A stretch of DNA of 24,146 nt from an uncultured Polycyclovorans sp. (lineage in GTDB: Bacteria; Pseudomonadota; Gammaproteobacteria; Nevskiales; Nevskiaceae), in NCBI GenBank assembly GCA_936928855.1, contig CAKZHZ010000086.1, positions 1 to 24,146 of the forward strand, in the 5' to 3' direction. Under the pieces are notes generated by a model. The model did not search any database, was not told the DNA's origin, and was given only the letters and a program-made list of their open reading frames with translations. This document shows, piece after piece, positions 7,142 through 14,957 of the stretch (position 1 is the first letter of the stretch; each line of letters opens with the position of its first letter). Position numbers and translations under genes: made by a program.

Positions 7142-8386
7142 ATGCGCCTGCTCTACATCGTTCTGCTCTACCTGTTGGGACCCTTTCTGTGGGTGTCGCT
7201 GTGGTTCCGTGGGCGCGGCATGCCGGCGTACCGGCACCGGCGTTTCGAGCGCTTCGGTCACGTTGAGCCGGTTGGTGGTGGTGTGGCGGTCTGGCTGCAC
7301 GCCGTCAGCGTTGGCGAGGTGATGGCGGCCCTGCCCCTGATCCGGGCGTTGGTGGCAAAGCATCCACCAGGTCAGGTGTATGTCACCACCGGTACACCCA
7401 CCGGCAGCGAGCGCCTGCGGGTGGCGCTCGGCGATCAGGTGCGGCACAGCTACGCCCCCTACGACCTTCCGCACGTGGTGTATCGGTTCCTGCATCGGGT
7501 ACAGCCGCAGCAGGTGGTGGTGATGGAAACCGAGCTGTGGCCCTGCCTGTATCGCCAGCTACGACGGCGCGGCATTCCCCTGGTGATTGCCAATGCGCGC
7601 TTGTCACCCCGCTCGATGCGGGGGTATGCCCGGATTGGCGGTTTCACGCGTTCGGTGCTGGCCGACGTGTCGCTGGTGGCGGCCCAGAGCCCGGAGGACG
7701 CGGGTCGCTACCGCCAGCTCGGGGCACCCCGGGTGTCGACGTTGGGCAACCTCAAGTTTGATGTCGAGCCCGACGCCGATCAGCTGGCGGCGGGTCGTGC
7801 GGATCGCGCCCGCTGGGGTGGGGTCCCAGTGTGGGTGGCGGCGAGTACGCATGAAGGGGAGGACGAGGTGATGCTGGCGTCGCACCGACGGCTGCGTCAG
7901 CGCCACCCGCAGGCGGTACTCATCCTGGTGCCTCGGCATCCACAGCGGTTTGATCGCGTGGCGACCCTGATCGCCGAGCAGGGCTGGGCCTTGCAGCGTC
8001 GCAGCGACGGAGGGCCGGCATCCTCCCCACCCGCCGTGCTGCTGGGCGACAGCATGGGCGAGATGTGGCGCTACCTGGCGATGGCCGATGCCGCATTCGT
8101 GGCGGGATCGATTGCGCCCATCGGGGGGCACAACGTGCTCGAACCCGCGGTACTGGGGTGCCCAGTCCTGTTCGGGCCTCACATGCACAATTTTCTGCCG
8201 GCGCGTGACCTGCTGCGGCAGGCGGGCGGCGCGATCGAAGTGGCCGGGGCTGACGCGTTGGCGGCGCAGCTCGGGGCCTGGTTCGACGCACCTGAACACG
8301 CCCGTGCGGTCGGGGCTGCAGCAGCGGCGGCATTGGCCGGCAGCCGCGGTGCCCTCGCAGCGCACCTCAAGGTGCTGGCGCCATGA
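7142..8386 (+). CDS. waaA: Kdo transferase (3-deoxy-D-manno-octulosonate lipid A transferase)
   Basis: WaaA (KdtA) transfers Kdo from CMP-Kdo to lipid IVA at the inner face of the inner membrane. The 414-residue protein has the N-terminal membrane anchor (residues 3-21), the acceptor-domain motif HAVSVGE with the catalytic Glu59, METELWP in the middle, STHEGEDE at the start of the donor domain, VPRHPQRF, and the CMP-Kdo site GSIAPIGGHNVLEPA. The upstream open frame is not used: the ATG at 7142 begins the conserved MRLLY. No Shine-Dalgarno precedes it; TTGACC at 7104 and TATGCT at 7130 make a poor promoter (20-base spacing) that would give an almost leaderless message. With kdkA downstream, a monofunctional WaaA adding one Kdo is expected from known WaaA/KdkA pairing. 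It overlaps the next gene by ATGA. Confidence 0.96.
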   Translation: MRLLYIVLLYLLGPFLWVSLWFRGRGMPAYRHRRFERFGHVEPVGGGVAVWLHAVSVGEVMAALPLIRALVAKHPPGQVYVTTGTPTGSERLRVALGDQVRHSYAPYDLPHVVYRFLHRVQPQQVVVMETELWPCLYRQLRRRGIPLVIANARLSPRSMRGYARIGGFTRSVLADVSLVAAQSPEDAGRYRQLGAPRVSTLGNLKFDVEPDADQLAAGRADRARWGGVPVWVAASTHEGEDEVMLASHRRLRQRHPQAVLILVPRHPQRFDRVATLIAEQGWALQRRSDGGPASSPPAVLLGDSMGEMWRYLAMADAAFVAGSIAPIGGHNVLEPAVLGCPVLFGPHMHNFLPARDLLRQAGGAIEVAGADALAAQLGAWFDAPEHARAVGAAAAAALAGSRGALAAHLKVLAP

Positions 8387-9171
8387 AACAGGTCACTGTG
8401 GTCTGCATGAAGTGGGGCACTTACTACGGCCCCGAGTATGTCAACCGGCTGCATGCCGGTGTGCACGCGCATCTTTCGCGGCCCTTCCGGTTTGTCTGTT
8501 TCACCGATGATGCGACGGGCCTGGTGCCGGACGTTGAGGCCCGGCCACTGCCGGACACCGGCAGTCCGGAAACGGCGGACACCCGCTGGCGCAAACTGGC
8601 CCTGTTTCGCCCGGACCTCGATCTCAGCGGTACGGTGCTGTTCCTCGATCTCGATCTGGTGGTGATGCGGTCACTCGACGATTTTCTCGAGTTTCCCGGC
8701 GAGGTCTGCGTGATTCGCGATGCCGAGCTGTTCCGGCCCCGACCGTCACGGCGACTGTTTCGTCCGCGGCGCGAGGCGTTCTATCAGCGTGTCGGCAACA
8801 CCTCGGTGTTCCGCTTTCAGGCAGGGGCGCACGCGGATCTGCTGACCCGTTTCAATCGCGATCATGAGGCCGTCGTGGCGCGTTACCGCAACGAGCAGGA
8901 GTATCTCTCCGATCATCTGGGCCAGCAGGGTCGACTCCACTTCTGGCCTGCCGGCTGGTGCGCCAGCTTCAAGCATCACGCCGTACCGAGCGGGCTTCGC
9001 AGCTACCTGGCCGATCCGGTGTGTCCGCCGCAGGCGCGCATTCTGGTATTCGCGGGGCGACCGAAGATGGCCGAGGTGGTGGCGGGACAAGGCAGTCGCT
9101 GGTATCGCCGCATCGGACCGGTGCCCTGGCTGCTGGCGGCATGGCGGGGGCGCCAGCAGCCAGGACGGTAG
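8383..9171 (+). CDS. glycosyltransferase with DLD motif (LPS core type)
   Basis: A 262-residue putative GT-A glycosyltransferase, probably cytoplasmic and acting on LPS core. Visible: CMKWGTYYGPEYVNRL at the N-terminus (nucleotide-sugar binding strand), FTDDATGL near 40, W-R-K-L-A-L-F near 69, and the metal-binding FLDLDLV (Asp89-x-Asp91), then RYRNEQEYLSD and GWCASFKHH. These same blocks recur in the gene at 12297, so the two are paralogues. Start ATG at 8383 overlaps the waaA stop (ATGA), so it is co-translated with waaA and probably adds a sugar to or near Kdo. Donor and acceptor are unknown. Confidence 0.82.
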   Translation: MKQVTVVCMKWGTYYGPEYVNRLHAGVHAHLSRPFRFVCFTDDATGLVPDVEARPLPDTGSPETADTRWRKLALFRPDLDLSGTVLFLDLDLVVMRSLDDFLEFPGEVCVIRDAELFRPRPSRRLFRPRREAFYQRVGNTSVFRFQAGAHADLLTRFNRDHEAVVARYRNEQEYLSDHLGQQGRLHFWPAGWCASFKHHAVPSGLRSYLADPVCPPQARILVFAGRPKMAEVVAGQGSRWYRRIGPVPWLLAAWRGRQQPGR

Positions 9172-9223
9172 GAACCTGGCCGGCGAGGCGAAGCCGCCGC
9201 CTGCAGGTATGCCGCACAGGCGC

Positions 9224-10036
9224 CTAGGGCGCCGGGTCCGAGGGCCGGCGAACATCTGATGCACACCTTCTTGCACTGTGGGCCCACAGGTATTTCAGGA
9301 ACACGCCATAAGCATCGGCACTGGCCAGCGCGAAGCCGCGCCAGCCGTCGCGGAGCCCGCCCTTGAACAGCCAGCCCTGCAGAAAGCGCCAGAACGCACG
9401 CAGACTGGCCTTGAACGGCCCTCCTGCCTTGAGCGTCCCCCGTAGCTCGGGGCGGGCATAGACCCAGCGCTTGTGGAACAGCTGGCCGAGGTCGGCGTAG
9501 GGATCGTGCCCGACGAAACCGGGCAGTGGCGCCACGGCCGGGCGTCCCCCGCCGTTTCGCAAGCGCAGCTGCTCGTGGACGGCGCCCTCGAACCGTACCT
9601 GTTGCCGGTGGTAGACCCGGCGGATCCACTCCCGTCCCAGGCGACTTCGGAGTGGCGCCCCGAGCATCCAGTTGTGGCGCCAGAAGGCGTGGACGTGGTT
9701 GGGGGAGACCGGACGGAAATCGCGGAGCGCCGCCGCCAGGACGGGGTCGAGCCATTCATCACTGTCGAGTGGGCAGATCCAGTCGTAGCGTGCCAGCGCG
9801 GCTGCCCGGTTGCGGGCATCGGAAAAGTTCACGAACGGGCCTTCAACCTGCCGAACCCAGGGGCACTGGTGGGCGATGGAGAGGCTGTCGTCGGTGGATC
9901 CGGTATCCAGCAGCAGAACGTCCGGCAAGCCTTCCGTACTGGCAAGGCAGCGCTGCAGGGTACGGCCGGCATCGCGGGCGATGATCACGAGGGACACCGG
10001 TGCGATGGGGCGTTCAGGCGTCATGGGGCGGTGCAT
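9224..10036 (-). CDS. family 2 glycosyltransferase, WaaE/KdtX-like
   Basis: A 270-residue GT2 enzyme with the usual GT-A motifs: VSLVIIARDAGRTLQRCL near residue 14, DTGSTDD at 44-50, FSDARNRA at 71 and the metal-binding DSDEWLDP at 91. The later RVYHRQQVRFEGAVHEQL and GHDPYADL regions resemble the WaaE/KdtX group, which adds glucose to the heptose of the LPS inner core in enterics. Start at 10036 has AAGG 7 bases upstream; an in-frame ATG at 10024 is an alternative. It is the only minus-strand gene in the LPS block and faces the waaA operon tail to tail, with 52 bases between. The true acceptor is unproven. Confidence 0.85.
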   Translation of the reverse strand: MHRPMTPERPIAPVSLVIIARDAGRTLQRCLASTEGLPDVLLLDTGSTDDSLSIAHQCPWVRQVEGPFVNFSDARNRAAALARYDWICPLDSDEWLDPVLAAALRDFRPVSPNHVHAFWRHNWMLGAPLRSRLGREWIRRVYHRQQVRFEGAVHEQLRLRNGGGRPAVAPLPGFVGHDPYADLGQLFHKRWVYARPELRGTLKAGGPFKASLRAFWRFLQGWLFKGGLRDGWRGFALASADAYGVFLKYLWAHSARRCASDVRRPSDPAP

Positions 10037-10385
10037 CGGCGAACCTTAGCAGGGCGCGCTCAGGCGCAGGGTGCAACCTTTTGCGGCCGCGCTTCGTCTT
10101 AATCTCCAGGCATCTGGCGATCGCCGGATGTCTGTTGGCGCAACGGCAATCGCTGCGATACCGGATCTTCGGTCAGGCAGGGCGCGATTGGCCAGATCCG
10201 GATGAGGAGGACGCAAGGCCGCATGATCGAAGCTCGGAGAGCACCCCGGTGGCCTGGGGTCGTACTGGCGCATCGCAGGGTCGGGATTCGCTTCTGGGCG
10301 GACCGCACAGCGCGCTCCGGCCTTCTGCACAGCGCCAGACCGGCCTTCGTCGTGGCGATCGACGCCGTGTGAGCAGGTCCTCGTC
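10037..10385. other. 349-base gap between divergent glycosyltransferase genes
   Basis: No convincing gene. A 56-codon arginine-rich frame (ATG 10202 to TGA 10372, with only GGATG-type context) is possible but resembles nothing I know, and its composition is that of random GC-rich DNA. The gap must hold promoters for both flanking genes, though no clear -35/-10 pair stands out. It holds two dyads: a long palindrome at 10108-10133 and an 8-base inverted repeat CCGGATCT/AGATCCGG at 10161-10168 and 10194-10201. Confidence 0.5.
10108..10133. promoter_or_regulatory. 26-bp dyad around GGCGATCGCC, possible operator
   Basis: The centre GGCGATCGCC is a perfect palindrome. Extending outward, 11 of 13 base pairs are complementary, and the two exceptions are T/G and G/T pairs. 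It lies 75 bases upstream of the minus-strand glycosyltransferase start and 250 bases upstream of the plus-strand one, so it could be a regulator site; no protein is assigned. Confidence 0.35.
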
Positions 10386-11336
10386 ATGATGATCGACGAT
10401 GTTCGCGCCCCTACTTTCAGCGCCCTGATCAACAACCACAACTACGGCACCTTTCTGGTCGATGCCGTCCGCTCGGCGCTCACGCAGCGGCTACCCCCCG
10501 ACGAGGTCATCGTGGTCGACGATGGCTCCACGGACGATTCCGTGGCCCGTTGCCGCGCCGCGTTCGCCGACGAGTCCCGCGTGCGCATCCTGGCCCAGCC
10601 CAACGCCGGACAGCTGGCGGCGTTCATCACGGCGACGGCCGAGGCGCGGGGGGATGTACTGGCATTTCTGGACGCCGACGACGCCTGGGAGCCGGAATAC
10701 CTCGCGCGGCTTGCTGCGCTCTACCAGGCGCGACCGGATGTCGATTTCGTGTTCACCAACATGCGCTACTTCGGCGCCCGGCAAGGGCTTCGATACCGGT
10801 GGCCGCACGACCATGATCATGGGCACTCGCTGCTGCTGGCAGCCTGGTTTCAGCCCTGGCTGGCGAGCGCGACCTCAGCGATCAGTCTGCGACGGCCATT
10901 GGCGCAGCGGGTGCTGGATCTGCCGGATGACCTGGTGCGGCAATGGAAAACGCACGGGGACGACTTTCTCGCCTATGGGGCGGACCTGCTCGGTGCGCAC
11001 AAGTACCGCATCGCGGCGCCCCTGGTGCGCTATCGCGCGCATGCTGACAACGCTTGGCTGGACCGACGGCGCGATGCCCAGCGGCGCTACCTTCATGGCG
11101 TGGGAAGCGAGCGGATGCTGCAGCACTACCGGGCCCGCGCCGGCATCAAGCCGGGATGGGCGCGGCTGGCAAAACTGGAGTTGCGGACCAAGCCTCAACC
11201 ACGTTGGTCGGAGCTGAAAGCCTACTGGGCGCTGCTGCGTTTCGCGCCGCTGGGCGCGCGTAAACGCCTCGAACACCGCTTCGCCATGCTGGGGTACTTC
11301 CTGACCCGACGGTTCGGCCCGGCGGCGCGGTCCTGA
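10386..11336 (+). CDS. family 2 glycosyltransferase
   Basis: A 316-residue GT2 enzyme. The N-terminal GT-A domain shows FSALINNHNYGTFL (residues 11-24), VVDDGSTDDS (43-52), NAGQLAAFI (73-81) and FLDADDAWEP (94-103), the last carrying the metal-binding D-x-D. The C-terminal third is basic and helical, as often seen in enzymes bound to the inner membrane. Starts at 10386 and 10389 (adjacent ATGs) are equivalent; AGG lies 9 bases upstream. It opens a plus-strand run of four genes ending in kdkA. A role in LPS core or O-chain assembly is inferred from context; the sugar is unknown. Confidence 0.88.
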   Translation: MMIDDVRAPTFSALINNHNYGTFLVDAVRSALTQRLPPDEVIVVDDGSTDDSVARCRAAFADESRVRILAQPNAGQLAAFITATAEARGDVLAFLDADDAWEPEYLARLAALYQARPDVDFVFTNMRYFGARQGLRYRWPHDHDHGHSLLLAAWFQPWLASATSAISLRRPLAQRVLDLPDDLVRQWKTHGDDFLAYGADLLGAHKYRIAAPLVRYRAHADNAWLDRRRDAQRRYLHGVGSERMLQHYRARAGIKPGWARLAKLELRTKPQPRWSELKAYWALLRFAPLGARKRLEHRFAMLGYFLTRRFGPAARS

Positions 11337-11346
11337 GGCGGCGCGC

Positions 11347-12300
11347 GTGTCCGTGGCATCGATCAACCTGTTCATCGCCACCCGTGATCGCAGCGCGCTG
11401 CTGCAGGACACCCTGGCGGATGTGGCGAGAGCCATTGATCGGGCCGGGGTGCCGGTACGGGTATATCTGGCCGATGACGGCTCGGTCGATGCGACCGCTG
11501 CCGTACTGCGTCGCCATTCCGAGCTGCCGTGGCTGCACTGTGTCGGGACCGGCGGCATCGGCAAGGGAGCCGCCTTGAACCAGCTGCGGGCGCTGGCGGC
11601 TCCGGCCGACCTTGAGGTGTTCACCGACGACGATGTGGTGCTACCGGCGGACTGGTTGGCCCTGCACCGTGGGATGGCCGATAGCGCGCCGGGGCATGCC
11701 ATCTTCTGCGGCCCGATCCAGCTGGTCTTCCCGCTTTACCCGAGTCCGCTTGCCGACCTGCGGCTGCAGCGGTACTGGACGTCGCTGTTCGCCTGGTTCC
11801 AGCCACAGGCGTCGGCAGGCAGCCTTACCCGCACCCCGTTCGGCGCCAACTGGTCGGTTCGCGCCGACATGGCACGGGACTACCAGTTTGATCCGGCCTA
11901 TGGACCGGGACTCGATGCGCAGCTGATGGGGGAGGAGACGGAGCTGCTGTCGCGCCTGCAGTTGGCAGGTGCGCGGATTCACTTCGATCCGCTGTGCAGT
12001 GTCGGACACCGAATCCGCCCCGACCAACTGACGACGGCATGGGCGCAAGCACGCATTCATCGCGACGCCTACGCCCACTACCGGCAGCGCTATGCAGGCC
12101 GGTCTGCGCCCGGACTGGCATTCGAGTGGAGTGCGCAGCAGCTCAAGCGTGCCCGTAACCGGTTCCGTCATGCCCAGGCGCAAAAGCGGGGAGTGGACGC
12201 GTCGGACCTGCTCCTCAGCGCCCTCAAGGTGGCGGCAGCGGAGGGCCGTATCGCTGCCATCGACTTCCATCGCGAGCGCCGTCGTCTGCGGGTCGGATGA
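11347..12300 (+). CDS. family 2 glycosyltransferase
   Basis: A 317-residue GT2 enzyme starting with GTG at 11347, 10 bases after the previous stop. Motifs: NLFIATRDRSALLQ (7-20), LADDGSVDAT (41-50), GKGAALNQ (72-79), the metal-binding TDDDVVLP (93-100), and a GEETELLSRL helix that fits the E-E/E-D acceptor-side catalytic motif of GT2 enzymes. The C-terminal ~90 residues are highly basic. Its sequence is not closely similar to the preceding GT2 protein, so it is not a recent duplicate. Its TGA overlaps the next ATG. Probable LPS outer-core or O-chain transferase; specificity unknown. Confidence 0.86.
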   Translation: MSVASINLFIATRDRSALLQDTLADVARAIDRAGVPVRVYLADDGSVDATAAVLRRHSELPWLHCVGTGGIGKGAALNQLRALAAPADLEVFTDDDVVLPADWLALHRGMADSAPGHAIFCGPIQLVFPLYPSPLADLRLQRYWTSLFAWFQPQASAGSLTRTPFGANWSVRADMARDYQFDPAYGPGLDAQLMGEETELLSRLQLAGARIHFDPLCSVGHRIRPDQLTTAWAQARIHRDAYAHYRQRYAGRSAPGLAFEWSAQQLKRARNRFRHAQAQKRGVDASDLLLSALKVAAAEGRIAAIDFHRERRRLRVG

Positions 12301-13145
12301 GGGTGTTCGGGATGCGGCCAACGGAACCTTTGCACCAAAATGGACGTCTTTGGGGGACACCCCCGACGCTGCCGCAACGGCCCTCGATGCCCCCTCCCCC
12401 TGCTCCTGTGCGGTCCTTCGTCTGCGCCAAGTGGGGGACCAAGTATCCCGCCGCGGAAGTGAACCGCCTGTACCGTGCACTGGCGCGCGTGACGCAGGGC
12501 CCATTTCAGCTGATCTGCGTCACGGATGATGCGTCGGGCCTGTCATCGGACATCGAGGCGGTGCCCATCCCCGACCTGCCCGTGCTCGGGAATGCCGTGA
12601 TGAACCACGGATGGCGCAAGCTCACGTTGTTCTCGCCGGCGTTGCGACAGGCGCTCGCCGGGCCGCAGCTGTTTCTCGACCTGGACGTGGTGCTGCTGGG
12701 TCGGCTGGAACGGTTCTTCACCTACGACTCCGCCTTCGCGGTCATCAAGGACTACCGCCCGGTGCGGTACCGCAACCGCTGGGCCGGCAACACCTCGGTC
12801 TTCTTTTTTGATGGTGGGCGCGACTACGGCGTCTACAACCGTTTGCAGGTCCTTGGCCACGAGGTCACCGAGCGCTATCGCAACGAGCAGGAGTTTCTCT
12901 GTGATGTGATGCGCCAGCAGCGGCTGCTGCGCTACTGGCCGCAGGGATGGTGCGCCAGCTGGAAACATGACTGCGTGCCGCTGTTCCCGCGTTCGCTCTA
13001 TCAGTCCCCGGAGGCGCCGCCGGAGGCGCGGGTGTTGGTGTTTCACGGCCGGCCCAAGCCCGAGGAGGCAGTAGAGGGTGTTGGCGCCAAGTGGTATCGA
13101 CCGATGCGGCCGGCTCCCTGGCTGCTGCGGTATCTCGATACCTGA
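12297..13145 (+). CDS. glycosyltransferase with DLD motif, paralogue of the 8383 gene
   Basis: The second DLD-type enzyme (282 residues). It shares CAKWGTKYPAAEVNRLY, CVTDDASGL, WRKLTLFSP, FLDLDVVL (Asp128-x-Asp130), NTSVFFF, RYRNEQEFLCD, GWCASWKHD and FHGRPKPEE with the gene at 8383, all in the same order. The ATG at 12297 overlaps the upstream stop (ATGA), which supports translational coupling, but it adds a 30-residue, poorly structured, proline-rich N-terminus that the paralogue lacks; the ATG at 12387 would give a 252-residue protein lining up with the paralogue. Both starts stay open. It lies 68 bases before kdkA. Confidence 0.82.
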   Translation: MRVFGMRPTEPLHQNGRLWGTPPTLPQRPSMPPPPAPVRSFVCAKWGTKYPAAEVNRLYRALARVTQGPFQLICVTDDASGLSSDIEAVPIPDLPVLGNAVMNHGWRKLTLFSPALRQALAGPQLFLDLDVVLLGRLERFFTYDSAFAVIKDYRPVRYRNRWAGNTSVFFFDGGRDYGVYNRLQVLGHEVTERYRNEQEFLCDVMRQQRLLRYWPQGWCASWKHDCVPLFPRSLYQSPEAPPEARVLVFHGRPKPEEAVEGVGAKWYRPMRPAPWLLRYLDT

Positions 13146-13213
13146 AATTCGCGACACGCCGCCACGCCAATCGCTGCTTGCGCGGTGGCCGCAAGCCTGC
13201 TCTGCTGGCGGCC

Positions 13214-13942
13214 ATGGATGCCCGTATCGTCGATGCCGGTGAACACCGGATGCTGTATGACCCTGCGCAATGGCCCTCGGCCTCGCCTGCGGATCTCGAT
13301 GTCGAGCGCTGGCGCGCGCGCGGTGCGCGGCCGGCCAGTGGCGGTCGCGGCAACGCCTGGTTTCTTCCGCTTGAGGCGGGGCGCGAGTGGGTACTGCGCC
13401 ATTACCTGCGTGGTGGCATGGCCCGGCATGTGTCGCGGGATGCCTATGTCTGGCTGGGCGCAGAGCGAACCCGCGCATGGCGCGAATTCCGCCTGCTGCA
13501 GGCGCTGGCCCGGCAGGGGCTTCCGGTGCCGGTGCCGGTGGCGGCCCGTATCACCCATTGCGGGCTGCGGTACCGACAAGACCTGGTGACCGAACGTGTG
13601 GCAGACAGCCAGCCCTTGTGTGACGTGTTGACCGAGCGGCCGCTGCCGGCTGCGGGGTGGCGCCAGCTCGGGCGGACCCTGGCGCGCTTTCATGCCGCAG
13701 GGCTGTTTCATGCTGACCTCAACGCGGCCAACCTGCTGCTCCAGGGGACCGATCACTTCTACCTGATCGACCTGGACCGCGGAACACTCGGCGCCCTGCC
13801 GGGGCAGCAGGCGCGCAGCGTGCGGCGACTGCGGCATTCACTGGACAAGTACACCCGTCTGCGGCCCGGCTTTCACTTTGACCAGGCCGACTGGCTGGCC
13901 CTGCAGCAGGGCCTTGCCGAACCATCATCCGAGGGGGCTTAG
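13214..13942 (+). CDS. kdkA: Kdo kinase (3-deoxy-D-manno-octulosonic acid kinase)
   Basis: KdkA phosphorylates Kdo on Kdo-lipid IVA using ATP, as in Haemophilus, Vibrio and Bordetella. From the ATG at 13214 the protein is 242 residues, the family length. It shows GGRGNAWFL (nucleotide loop, ~43-51), LRHYLRGG (61-68, with the motif seen in KdkA), RTRAWREFRLL, and the kinase-like catalytic loop FHADLNAANLL (His166, Asp168, Asn173) followed by YLIDLDRG (Asp186 as the metal-binding DFG equivalent). The frame is open 41 codons upstream into the previous gene, but those residues do not fit the family. It closes the LPS run and ends 4 bases inside rarD (stop codons overlapping tail to tail). Presence with waaA implies a single phosphorylated Kdo inner core. 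Confidence 0.93.
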   Translation: MDARIVDAGEHRMLYDPAQWPSASPADLDVERWRARGARPASGGRGNAWFLPLEAGREWVLRHYLRGGMARHVSRDAYVWLGAERTRAWREFRLLQALARQGLPVPVPVAARITHCGLRYRQDLVTERVADSQPLCDVLTERPLPAAGWRQLGRTLARFHAAGLFHADLNAANLLLQGTDHFYLIDLDRGTLGALPGQQARSVRRLRHSLDKYTRLRPGFHFDQADWLALQQGLAEPSSEGA

Positions 13943-14853
13943 ACGCCCTCGGCCTCCGGCGCCGCGACCGCAGCGGTGCGTCGGCGGCGCCATAGCCCAT
14001 CAATGGCATACAGGGCCAGCGCGCCCCAGATCAGGCCGAATCCCAGCGCCTGGACATGGGTAAAGGCTTCGCCGAACAGCCAGACACCGATCAGCAGCTG
14101 CAGGGTTGGGCCGAGATACTGAATCAGGCCGATGGTTGCCAGCGGCACCCGTCGTACGCCAAAGGCGAACAGCATCAGCGGCACGGCGGTGAACACGCCG
14201 CTCGCCAGCAGCAGAGCATCGATCCAGCCCCCCTGGGCGCCGAAGGCACCGTCGCCACCGCGCCAGACAAGAAAGGCGATGGCCAGCGGCGCCAGCAGCA
14301 GTGTTTCCACCGTCAGGCCGGTGATCGCATCCACTTCCACGCGTTTGCGTACCAGGCCATAGAAGGCGAAGCTGAAGGCCAGCACCAAAGCGATCCAGGG
14401 CGGCCGCCCGACATTGAGGGTCAGCCATACGACGCCCGCCCCCGCAATTGCCACGGCCGTCCACTGAATGCCGTTGAGCCGCTCACGCAGCACGAACACA
14501 CCCAGCAGCACGCTGACCAGCGGATTGACGAAATAGCCCAGGCTCGCTTCCACCACATGGCGGGCCGATACCGCCCAGACATAGACCAGCCAGTTGGCCG
14601 AGATGAGCAGCGCGCTCAGCAGCAGCAGCCCGGCAGTGTGCGGTTGGCGCAGGATGGCGGGCACGCGGCGCAGTTGCCCCTTCAGCAGCAGGATGGCGAG
14701 GGTGAACAGGCAGCACCACAGTAGGCGGTGCACCATGATCTCCACCGGTGGCACGCTGTCGAGCGCGCGCATGTACAGCGGCAGCAGTCCCCAGATGAGG
14801 AAGGCCGAGGTCGCGGCGATCAGGCCGCGCGAGCGATCATTGAGGCCGTTCAT
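13939..14853 (-). CDS. rarD: RarD-type EamA-family permease
   Basis: A 304-residue inner-membrane protein with ten predicted transmembrane helices in two EamA repeats, of the drug/metabolite transporter superfamily. The start NDRSRGLIAATSAFLIWGLLPLYMRAL, the VHRLLWC segment near residue 41, SANWLVYVWAV and EASLGYFVNPLVSVLLGV are hallmarks of the RarD subgroup (E. coli RarD, 296 residues). Substrate is unknown. ATG at 14853 is chosen: the 26 residues before it in the open frame are not part of the family. It is divergent from pepN across 104 bases. Confidence 0.93.
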   Translation of the reverse strand: MNGLNDRSRGLIAATSAFLIWGLLPLYMRALDSVPPVEIMVHRLLWCCLFTLAILLLKGQLRRVPAILRQPHTAGLLLLSALLISANWLVYVWAVSARHVVEASLGYFVNPLVSVLLGVFVLRERLNGIQWTAVAIAGAGVVWLTLNVGRPPWIALVLAFSFAFYGLVRKRVEVDAITGLTVETLLLAPLAIAFLVWRGGDGAFGAQGGWIDALLLASGVFTAVPLMLFAFGVRRVPLATIGLIQYLGPTLQLLIGVWLFGEAFTHVQALGFGLIWGALALYAIDGLWRRRRTAAVAAPEAEGV

Positions 14854-14957
14854 GCGCGTGTGGTGGTGCAACGGGCGCGCAGTGTACGCCTTGTCGATGA
14901 CGGCGGCGGCACAATAGTAAAGACGTCGCATCCATTTGCCGCAGGAGCTTCCGTTTC

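Noticed and set aside
9219..9233. GGCGCC-TAG-GGCGCC inverted repeat between convergent glycosyltransferase genes as a terminator
   Set aside because: There is no following T-run, the loop is only 3 bases, and it overlaps the stop codon of one gene; GC-rich palindromes of this kind are frequent here.
10202..10372. 56-codon small ORF in the glycosyltransferase gap
   Set aside because: Arg-rich, no family resemblance, overlaps dyad sequences; mentioned only in the description of the gap.
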